This document shows, in pieces, positions 1-6,190 of a stretch of 9,298 nucleotides of DNA. Each line of letters opens with the position of its first letter. The first letter of the stretch is position 1. The stretch covers positions 1 through 9,298 of the forward strand of contig WQXV01000029.1 of assembly GCA_009781565.1 (NCBI GenBank), read 5' to 3'. The notes under the pieces are model-generated. The model saw nothing but the letters and a program-made list of their open reading frames with translations. It was not told where the DNA came from and did no database searches. The position numbers and the translations under genes were made by a program. Source of the DNA: Actinomycetes bacterium. Lineage in GTDB: Bacteria; Actinomycetota; Coriobacteriia; WRKU01.

Positions 1-193
1 CACCGACGCGCTGGGTCGGTGAGTCGGCGGTGACCAACTCGGGATAAGATGCCTCGAGCTCGACCAGCTCGCGCATGAGCGAATCGTAGGCCTCATCGCT
101 GATTTCGGGGGCATCTTCGAGGTAGTAGAGGGCCGCATGATGGTCCAATTGCGCTCGCAGTGCAGCTATTCTCTCTGGGATTTTATCGTTCAC
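1..193 (-). CDS. ligA: NAD-dependent DNA ligase LigA, N-terminal fragment (runs off the left edge)
   Basis: This is the first 64 codons of the bacterial replicative and repair ligase, which seals nicks using NAD+ as the adenylate donor. The visible part is domain Ia, the NMN-binding segment: a YYLEDAPEISDEAYD motif followed by LMRELVELE and DSPTQRVG, the classic LigA opening. Tyr24, Asp33, Tyr36 and Asp37 align with family residues that bind the nicotinamide half of NAD+; Tyr at position 24 instead of the E. coli His is a common variant. The GTG at 193-191 is chosen because it gives the usual N-terminal length, and no ATG lies between it and the conserved motif. The upstream AGGCGAAG is only a weak ribosome site. 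The adenylation, OB, zinc finger, helix-hairpin-helix and BRCT domains lie outside the window. It is divergent from the gene at 262, whose promoter overlaps its start codon. Confidence 0.93.
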   Translation of the reverse strand, partial: MNDKIPERIAALRAQLDHHAALYYLEDAPEISDEAYDSLMRELVELEASYPELVTADSPTQRVG

Positions 194-218
194 ACTTCGC
201 CTGTATCTGTTCTATAAT
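189..218 (+). promoter_or_regulatory. Sigma-70-type promoter for the membrane protein gene at 262
   Basis: A TTCACA box (189-194, five of six matches to TTGACA) and a perfect TATAAT (213-218) are separated by 18 bases. Transcription would begin near 225, about 37 bases before the ATG at 262. The -35 box overlaps the first codons of the divergent ligA gene, so polymerase binding here could interfere with ligA expression. This is read from consensus only; no start site is known. Confidence 0.55.
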
Positions 219-235
219 GAGAAAGTCATGACCGC

Positions 236-246
236 TATACAGTATA
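236..246. promoter_or_regulatory. Small perfect inverted repeat in the 5' leader, possible operator
   Basis: TATAC-A-GTATA is a perfect 5-1-5 inverted repeat. It lies just downstream of the predicted transcription start and upstream of the ribosome site of the gene at 262. Its position is right for a repressor site, but an AT-rich repeat this short can arise by chance. On the other strand it contains a TATACT that could be a -10 box for ligA, though no convincing -35 accompanies it. Confidence 0.25.
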
Positions 247-261
247 CGTGTTAGGGTGGCT

Positions 262-1080
262 ATGCGAAGACTAATATCCCTACTTATCATCATTACGTTG
301 GTTTGTGCGTTCTTGCCACTTTCGGCTGGAGCACTGAGCAATGAAGATAAAGACCTGGTCATGGCGATCGCTATGAAGGAGGACACCGGCGACTATCTCC
401 TCTATCGCGTGTTCGCCCAGCAAGGCGCATCGCTTCCCACGACCGTCCAGCTCAAGCTGGAGAGCGGAGCCTCCCCTTCCGATGTCCAGGAATCGAACGG
501 CATCGAGTGGTGGCCGGCGACCTATACCAAAAGTGGCGATACCCTCACCGTCAATCTGTCAAAAGGACGTATTGCCGAGGTCAAAGTAGCAGGTGGCAGC
601 CACTTTACTGATAATCTCGATGGCACCGTGACCGCGGTCGTCCCCCTGACCGCCCAGGTCGGTGTCACCAACGTGCAACCGGGTGCGACCATTCCATCCG
701 GCATGACCTGCGTCTCGCCCACACCGGTCGATGTGAACTCTGATTTTTCCAGCGAGCTTTTGGTCGCCTCGGTCTTTGTCGATATGTCACGCAGTGGCGC
801 GCCGACCGAGATGACCTTCGTCTTCGGCGAGCAGGGCGCACTTTTCACCGAAGAGGAGCTTCTGGTCGATAGCGAGCTTCCCTCCGAACGAGGACAATGC
901 TGCTGGTGGCCGCTGGTCGTACTCTGCCTGCTGTTCTTGCTGCTGAGCCTCCTGAATTGGTTCATCAAAAGACGTGAAGAGGAATACGATACGATCTACG
1001 TCGAAGACGAGCCTCTCGAGGAGGAGTTCGTCGAAGAAGAGGTTATTACTGACGAAGCGGTCGTCGAGGAAGTCGTCTAA
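262..1080 (+). CDS. Secreted, single-pass membrane-anchored protein with acidic cytoplasmic tail, function unknown
   Basis: I do not recognise this 272-residue protein. Residues 1-24 form a signal peptide: an MRR basic start, the hydrophobic run ISLLIIITLVCAFLPL, and a likely cleavage near SAGA-L. Residues about 25-213 would be an extracytoplasmic domain rich in Thr, Val and Gly with a beta-sheet look. A CCWW motif (213-216) opens a transmembrane helix that runs to about 235. KRR (236-238) is a stop-transfer signal, so the last 34 residues face the cytoplasm; 17 of these are Asp or Glu, in clusters such as EEE. The ATG at 262 is preferred over the in-frame GTG at 256 because AGGG at 253-256 is a suitably spaced ribosome site for the ATG. 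Its TAA interlocks with the stop of the convergent gene (4-base overlap). The layout suggests a surface protein or sensor whose tail binds a basic partner; that is inference. Confidence 0.85.
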   Translation: MRRLISLLIIITLVCAFLPLSAGALSNEDKDLVMAIAMKEDTGDYLLYRVFAQQGASLPTTVQLKLESGASPSDVQESNGIEWWPATYTKSGDTLTVNLSKGRIAEVKVAGGSHFTDNLDGTVTAVVPLTAQVGVTNVQPGATIPSGMTCVSPTPVDVNSDFSSELLVASVFVDMSRSGAPTEMTFVFGEQGALFTEEELLVDSELPSERGQCCWWPLVVLCLLFLLLSLLNWFIKRREEEYDTIYVEDEPLEEEFVEEEVITDEAVVEEVV

Positions 1081-2483
1081 GAATCACACGAGGATAGAGC
1101 TAGGCGTGCGGCGATCTTGATCGTCTCGCTGACTGTAGGATGCGCAAAGACCGTCTCGACAAGCTGCTCGACCGTCATATCCGCCGCTAGCGCGACACCG
1201 ATCGTCGCGATCAGCTCGACGGCATGAGGTCCGATGATCTGAGCTCCGAGGAGTTTGCCGGTCTTTCTATCGGCGATGATCGAGACGAAACCGATCGCAT
1301 CTCCTTCGGCAAGCGCCTTGCCATTCGCGCTGAACTTGGCGATACCGCTCGCGATCTCATGACCGCTCTCTTTAGCTTCTTGACCGCTGAGCCCGATCGT
1401 GGCGATCTCGGGATGGGTATATATGCATGCCGGGATCTGCGATGCATCGATTCCCGTGCATGAACTCGCTTGCGTCGACAAACCCTCATCTGAGGACGTT
1501 TCTCGATGAGCGGGATGAGTGGCTTGCTTGCCATCGAGGACCTCGATGAGGTGGCGCGCACAACATTCGCCCTGTGCTTCGGCAAAGTGGGCGAGCATGA
1601 TACCTCCGGCTGCATCACCGATTATCTTGACCGGATAGTTCAGATGGACCTGCGGGTCGAGACCATCGGGGAGCACCGTCGCACGTCCGATAGCACTCAG
1701 CAAGATGTCGGCCTCGAGCTCCGTGCCGTCGCTGAGCGTGGCTTTGATGCGATCGCCCTCTTGCTCCACATCAGTGACGCTCGTCTTGGCCAAGATCTCG
1801 ATCCCGGCCGCTTTGAGTGAGGCTGCCAAGGTACGCACGATGCGCGCCTCAACACTGGGCAGTATGTGGTCGGCCAGCTCGACGATGGTGACCTTCGATC
1901 CGAATGCGGCGAAGGCACTGGCAAGCTCGACACCGATGACACCGCCACCCAAAATGATGAGTTTGTCAGGTATCTCGCTGAGCTCAAGCGCATCGTCGCT
2001 GGTCCAGACGCGCGAAAGGCTGTGATCGATGATCGGGAGTTCGAACGGTTCGCTGCCGGTCGCGATGATGAGCGCATCCGGATCAATGCGCGCGTTCTCA
2101 CCGTCGGTATCGGTCACCTGGATCGCTCCATCAGTGTCGATCGTCGCCTCTCCGCGGATCAGTTCGACGTGGGCGCGTTTCAGCTGTGCTTCAAGCTGAC
2201 TGCGCAGCTCCGCTACCACATCCTCTTTGCGTTGTCGCAGTTTATCCAGATCAAGTGTCGCCTCGCGTGGAACTGAGAGGGCGATCTGGTCCGCGTGTTC
2301 GATAGCATCAAGCGCGACGGCGCTGCGCAGCATCGTCTTGGTCGGGATGCACCCTCGATTCAGACAGGTACCACCGACCTGATCGCGCTCGATCAGGGTG
2401 ACACGTGCACCCCGCTGTGCTGCTTCAAACGCAGCCCCACTACCGCCGGGACCGCCACCGATTATCACGATATGATGCGCCAC
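1077..2483 (-). CDS. lpdA: Dihydrolipoyl dehydrogenase-like FAD/NAD disulfide oxidoreductase
   Basis: A 468-residue flavoprotein of the pyridine nucleotide-disulfide oxidoreductase family, whose members move electrons between NAD(P)H, FAD and a redox-active cysteine pair. Features in order: the FAD-binding GGGPGGSG (9-16), the disulfide in GGTCLNRGCIPTK (Cys40 and Cys45), the NAD-binding GGGVIGVE (179-186), the second FAD motif IGD (288-290), YTHPEIA, and the catalytic HPT-x-SE (His448, Glu453). All active-site residues of an Lpd are present. Two departures from typical Lpd are visible: the stretch between IGR (265-267) and IGD is about 16 residues shorter than in E. coli Lpd, and residues about 319-348 form a Ser/Thr-rich insertion with an extra Cys. 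The start is GTG at 2483, preceded by a strong AGGAG, 11 bases after the metF stop. No E1/E2, GcvH or lipoate gene adjoins it, so its partner is unknown. Cytoplasmic; last gene of the apparent operon. Confidence 0.88.
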   Translation of the reverse strand: MAHHIVIIGGGPGGSGAAFEAAQRGARVTLIERDQVGGTCLNRGCIPTKTMLRSAVALDAIEHADQIALSVPREATLDLDKLRQRKEDVVAELRSQLEAQLKRAHVELIRGEATIDTDGAIQVTDTDGENARIDPDALIIATGSEPFELPIIDHSLSRVWTSDDALELSEIPDKLIILGGGVIGVELASAFAAFGSKVTIVELADHILPSVEARIVRTLAASLKAAGIEILAKTSVTDVEQEGDRIKATLSDGTELEADILLSAIGRATVLPDGLDPQVHLNYPVKIIGDAAGGIMLAHFAEAQGECCARHLIEVLDGKQATHPAHRETSSDEGLSTQASSCTGIDASQIPACIYTHPEIATIGLSGQEAKESGHEIASGIAKFSANGKALAEGDAIGFVSIIADRKTGKLLGAQIIGPHAVELIATIGVALAADMTVEQLVETVFAHPTVSETIKIAARLALSSCDS

Positions 2484-2494
2484 GTTTCTCCTAC

Positions 2495-3607
2495 CTATCG
2501 AATATTTGCGCGTCGGATGATCTCGATACCAGCCTCATCGTCTCCGAGCGGCATCACATGGATGCCATCGGCGACCTCCGCGATCATCGCAGCCTGCTCG
2601 ACTGCGATCTCGATCGATTCGGCTAAAGGATCCGCTGCCGATCTTATGCGCCGAGCTAACGCGTCGTGTACATGGAGCCCCTCGAGACGTCGATCGATAA
2701 AATCGATGATCGCCGGGCTTTTCAAGAGGAGGACTCCGGCGATGACCGCCGCTCCCATCTGTTGGACCTGCTCGATACGCGCCGCTGCCTTCTCGGTATC
2801 CATGATGGCCTGGGTCTGGAAGAATTGGGCCCCCGCCTCGATCTTTTGGGCGATACGTGCCCGCTGAGCCTCCCATGGTTCTGCATCGAGAAACGCCGCG
2901 GCTCCCAGATAGAATGCGGTCGGCTCACCTATCGAGGTGCCGTCCATCGCGACGCCGCGATTCAGATCGCTTGCGACATGGAGGAGTTGGGTCGAGTTCA
3001 GATCGAACATACGGCGGACCGGAGAGTCGGACTTGGGGTTATCGCCGGTCACTGCCAGAAAGTTGCGCAGTCCCAGCGTATGGGCGGCAAGAAGATCGGA
3101 TTGCAGCGCCAGCGAGTTGCGATCGCGACAGGTCTGCTGAAAGATCGACTCGACACCAACGCCCCGTGCCATGACTGCGGCAGCCATCGAGGAGAGATGC
3201 AGCGTCGCCCCTTGGTTATCGGTGATGTTGACCGCGTCACAGACCGGTGCCCAGGTACGTATCGAGGCAATCATCGCGGTGCAGTCGACTCCCGTAGGTG
3301 GTGCCACCTCTCCGGTGATGACGAACTGCCCGCGCTCGACCTTCTGGCGAAACGTCATGTTCTTTGGTTCGCCCAGCGAAGTATCATCGGCTTGATGAGC
3401 CGTGCGTTCTGCCATATGGGTATTTGATGATGCCGTTGAACGGGATAGTTTCTCCGAAGCCGCAGTAGGCGAGGAAAACTCATCCCGGTCCACGGCATCT
3501 GTTTGAGTTACTCCCGCGAAGACGCACGGCTCATCGCCGAGCACTTCACAGACTCCCTCCCACATGGCCCCGCACGGACCATGCGCGATGCGCTTGGGGC
3601 AGCTCAC
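2495..3607 (-). CDS. metF: 5,10-methylenetetrahydrofolate reductase MetF with fused N-terminal Cys-rich MTHFR_C-like domain
   Basis: This gene reduces methylene-THF to methyl-THF, the methyl donor for the upstream MetH. The 370-residue product has two parts. Residues 1-33 match the Cys-rich motif seen in the family called 'methylenetetrahydrofolate reductase C-terminal' (MetV-type): CPK-x5-GPCG, then CEV and CVF, with Cys3, 12, 20 and 28. A 50-residue Ser/Thr/Asp-rich linker follows. Residues from about 84 form the FAD-binding TIM barrel: GEVAPP with the likely catalytic Glu100, VNITDNQGA, VTGDNP (Asp189), and QFFQTQ (261-266). The start is GTG at 3607: it overlaps the metH stop as GTGA, AAGGG lies just upstream, and it retains the whole Cys motif. 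ATGs at 3415 and 3358 would leave only the barrel, but they lack ribosome sites. The Cys domain is normally C-terminal or on a separate subunit, so its N-terminal position is the oddity. Confidence 0.88.
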   Translation of the reverse strand: MSCPKRIAHGPCGAMWEGVCEVLGDEPCVFAGVTQTDAVDRDEFSSPTAASEKLSRSTASSNTHMAERTAHQADDTSLGEPKNMTFRQKVERGQFVITGEVAPPTGVDCTAMIASIRTWAPVCDAVNITDNQGATLHLSSMAAAVMARGVGVESIFQQTCRDRNSLALQSDLLAAHTLGLRNFLAVTGDNPKSDSPVRRMFDLNSTQLLHVASDLNRGVAMDGTSIGEPTAFYLGAAAFLDAEPWEAQRARIAQKIEAGAQFFQTQAIMDTEKAAARIEQVQQMGAAVIAGVLLLKSPAIIDFIDRRLEGLHVHDALARRIRSAADPLAESIEIAVEQAAMIAEVADGIHVMPLGDDEAGIEIIRRANIR

Positions 3608-5799
3608 TCGCCCTTGTCTTCCAGCGACTGGACCAACGTGACGCATTCGGGTGCATCGGAGCTGTAGTTGGCATCGGCACCACTGGCCCACGCATGGGTG
3701 ACCACAGCACCCCCGACGCAGACCGGCAGATCGGGCATCGCCTCATGCAGCGCCTCGATCGTGGCTTTCATATTGGGAAGCGTCGTCGTCATAAGAGCAC
3801 TCAGGCAGACCGCCAACGGATGCTTGGCCTTCGCAAGATCGACGATCCGGTCGATATCGACATCGACTCCCATATCCAAGACGTTGAACCCCTGACTCTG
3901 CAGGAGCGAGACGCAGATGTCCTTGCCGATGCTGTGGATATCACCTTTGACGGTGGCAAAGATGATCGTGGGAGCACTTTCCTCTTCGTCTTCGTCGACC
4001 ACCTTTTCCAGACGCTGGGCTTTGAGCGTCTCGATCGTCGCCATCAACTGTGGTAGGAAGATCTCACCGGACTTGAACTTTGCGGCAAGCTCGTCCATCG
4101 AGAGCTCAGCCAGATCGACCGGCGCGCTCGAGGCTGTCGTACTCTCTAAACGCTTTTGACCGATCTCGGAGGGATTGATGATAGCTGCGTCCAGACCGGC
4201 CGCTTTGGCTTCTTCGAAGAACCGAACGTTGACTGCAGCGCGATCCGGCAGACCGAAGCTGACGTTGCTGATGCCGAGCACCGTGGCAAGTCCAAGGCGC
4301 TTGACCGCTTTCAGTGTTTTAAGGGTGAGCTGGGGTGCATCAGGATCGGCTGCCTCGGCAAGCACCAACGAATCGACGACCAACCTTTCGCGACCGATGC
4401 CGGCAAGCTTTGCATGCTCGATCAGCTTTTCGATGACCGTGATGCGGCCGAGTGCGGTATTCGAGATACCTCGCTCGTCGAGTGCCAAGGCGATAAGGCA
4501 CGCCCCATAGCGATTGGCCAGCTCGAAGACGCGCCCATAGTTTTGGGGATCACCGTTGACACTGTTGATCAGCGCGCGTCCCGGATAGATGCGCAGCGCC
4601 GCCTCGAGCGCGTCGGGATCGGACGTGTCGAGCACCAACGGAAGGTTGGAGACTGCAGCGACCGCGAAGGTGACCTCAGGAAGCATGACCAGCTGGTCGA
4701 CCCCGGGACCACCCACATTGATATCGAGCAGATCGGCGCCATCGCGCTCTTGCTCGTTGGCATAGCGCAAGGCGGTGTCATAGGTACCTGCCAACAGCTC
4801 GTCGGTGAGTTCGACCTTGCCGGTCGGATTGATCCGCTCACCGATGAGTTTGACCTCACCTTGACCGATCACGACATGGCGACGTGGTCCTGCAAGCACC
4901 GGATGGGCAAACCCTCTGCCGGCGACCGGGAAGATCTCTTTGTTGTTGAGCTCATCGGCGATCGCTCCGGTGAAATCGGGGGTCGATCCACAGCACGAAC
5001 CGACAGCAGCGACCCCTTTGAAGTAGGCGATCTGCGTAAAGACCCCCATCTCCTCCGAGGTCCCGGGAAAGACGGTAGAGCCCTCCTCATCAAGGGAAGG
5101 GATGCCCGCATTGGGTTGCACGATGACCGGGAGCGTGGTCGCTGCGACCATCTGATCGATCAGGGGCACCATCTGATCAGGTCCCAGCCCACAGTTGAGC
5201 CCCACCGCATCGGCACCAGCTGCCTCCAATATGATCGCAGCGGTCGCCGGATCGGTACCGGAGAGCTCCATGCGTCCTTCATCGGTGCAGGTGATCGAGG
5301 CGATGACGGGGATCTCGGGAAAGGTCTCCTTGCAGGCAAGGAGCGCGATGCGCTGCTCCACGATATCGTTGAATGTCTCAAGCAGGAACGCATCCGGATC
5401 CTCAGCTGCAAGTGCGGTGGCTTGCTGGGAGAATGCCTCATAGATATCATCGAAGGACGCATCGCCCAACGGAGCCATCATAAGACCGGTCGGGCCCATA
5501 TCGGCCAGGATGTGTTGGGCTCCTCCTGCGCGGGCGAGCTTCATACCAGCTTGGTTGATCGCCTCGAGACTGTCAGCAAGCCCGTATTTGGCAAGCTGGG
5601 GAGCTGATGCTCCAAAGGTATTCGAGATCGCGCAGTCGGCTCCCGCATACGTATAGTAACGATGGATGTTGCGGACCGTATCAGGCTCGACAAGGTTGGC
5701 GACCTCGGGTGCGATGCCCTCGACCGCCACCCCGGCGCTTTGCAGCATCGTACCCATCGCTCCTTCGATCACCAGCATGTCGCGTCCCAGACGCTTCAT
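3604..5799 (-). CDS. metH: Cobalamin-dependent methionine synthase MetH, short form lacking the reactivation domain
   Basis: It transfers the methyl group of methyl-THF through cobalamin to homocysteine. The 731-residue protein contains, in order: a homocysteine-binding zinc barrel (about 8-300; Cys203 in GLNCG, Cys269-Cys270 in GSCCG), a pterin-binding barrel (about 316-545; LIGERINPTG, DINVGGPGVD, SVNGD), a shortened cobalamin cap (about 567-597; MDELAAKFKSGEIFLPQL) and the cobalamin Rossmann domain (about 610-731) with GDIHSIGKD, where His622 is the lower axial cobalt ligand. The AdoMet-binding reactivation domain of the roughly 1200-residue E. coli enzyme is absent, so oxidised cobalamin must be rescued by another protein not seen here. 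I chose the ATG at 5799, four bases after the preceding stop. A GTG at 5811 in the same frame is a real alternative, and neither has a strong ribosome site. Its stop overlaps the metF start, as expected for partners in one pathway. Confidence 0.93.
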   Translation of the reverse strand: MKRLGRDMLVIEGAMGTMLQSAGVAVEGIAPEVANLVEPDTVRNIHRYYTYAGADCAISNTFGASAPQLAKYGLADSLEAINQAGMKLARAGGAQHILADMGPTGLMMAPLGDASFDDIYEAFSQQATALAAEDPDAFLLETFNDIVEQRIALLACKETFPEIPVIASITCTDEGRMELSGTDPATAAIILEAAGADAVGLNCGLGPDQMVPLIDQMVAATTLPVIVQPNAGIPSLDEEGSTVFPGTSEEMGVFTQIAYFKGVAAVGSCCGSTPDFTGAIADELNNKEIFPVAGRGFAHPVLAGPRRHVVIGQGEVKLIGERINPTGKVELTDELLAGTYDTALRYANEQERDGADLLDINVGGPGVDQLVMLPEVTFAVAAVSNLPLVLDTSDPDALEAALRIYPGRALINSVNGDPQNYGRVFELANRYGACLIALALDERGISNTALGRITVIEKLIEHAKLAGIGRERLVVDSLVLAEAADPDAPQLTLKTLKAVKRLGLATVLGISNVSFGLPDRAAVNVRFFEEAKAAGLDAAIINPSEIGQKRLESTTASSAPVDLAELSMDELAAKFKSGEIFLPQLMATIETLKAQRLEKVVDEDEEESAPTIIFATVKGDIHSIGKDICVSLLQSQGFNVLDMGVDVDIDRIVDLAKAKHPLAVCLSALMTTTLPNMKATIEALHEAMPDLPVCVGGAVVTHAWASGADANYSSDAPECVTLVQSLEDKGE

Positions 5800-5803
5800 A
5801 ATA

Positions 5804-6178
5804 TCAGGCACGATAGTTCTCGTTTCTCTTCCCGAACCGCTCGTCCAGATCGATGCGGCCTCGCGCATATTGAGTGGCCATGAACCACATGATGAGCAGG
5901 AATCCCACGGCCAGTACCGCCATCTCGATCAGCGGACCATAGCCGAATTCACGTATGAAGAGCGACCACTGGGTGCTGAGCACCGCATAGAGCACCGTTG
6001 CGCCTAAGGTGGCGGCGGTCCACAGGGTCCACAACCGGCTGAATTTGAGCGCGGCACGTCCCCCGCGGGTCAGCCCCAAGGCGTAGGTCGCTCCATAGCC
6101 CAGCGCCCCGGTCATCACGAAAAGGAATCCGACGCTGACAAAGGGGAAATCTGAGATAGATTCAAGTCCGAAATACAT
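5804..6178 (-). CDS. Small three-helix membrane protein, function unknown
   Basis: This 124-residue protein belongs to no family I recognise. It has three hydrophobic segments, at about residues 12-34, 47-66 and 81-101, joined by short loops. The first loop carries TRGGRAALKFSR, which is basic and probably cytoplasmic, and the C-terminal tail (ARGRIDLDERFGKRNENYRA) is charged. There is no cleavable signal peptide. The ATG at 6178 follows an AAGGCGGA ribosome site, and codon usage resembles the neighbours. It sits 12 bases after the probable homoserine kinase and 4 bases before metH, so it is almost certainly co-transcribed with methionine and threonine genes. A role in transport or membrane attachment for this pathway is possible but not shown by the sequence. 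Confidence 0.8.
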   Translation of the reverse strand: MYFGLESISDFPFVSVGFLFVMTGALGYGATYALGLTRGGRAALKFSRLWTLWTAATLGATVLYAVLSTQWSLFIREFGYGPLIEMAVLAVGFLLIMWFMATQYARGRIDLDERFGKRNENYRA

Positions 6179-6190
6179 GCGAGGTCCGCC

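Noticed and set aside
183..386. A 67-codon minus-strand frame over the ligA/surface-protein junction
   Set aside because: It overlaps both well-supported genes and their promoter region and shows no homology I can recognise.
2295..3427. Several plus-strand open frames (such as 2295-2867 and 2666-3427)
   Set aside because: They are antisense to metF and the 5' end of the lpd-like gene; the minus-strand frames have complete family motifs and good gene spacing.
3608..3691. Upstream extension of metF to 3691
   Set aside because: The extra residues (QWCRCQLQLRC and onward) lie inside the 3' end of metH in another frame. The GTG at 3607 has the GTGA overlap and ribosome site and begins right at the Cys motif.
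4156..5607. A 483-codon open frame on the plus strand
   Set aside because: It lies wholly antisense to metH, has a Cys/His/Arg/Asp-rich composition with no recognisable motif, and arises because the GATC-rich coding sequence lacks stops in the opposite frame.
5800..5868. Upstream extension of metH to 5868
   Set aside because: It would overlap the membrane protein gene by 65 bases with non-conserved residues; the conserved region begins at KRLGRDMLVIEGAMGT.
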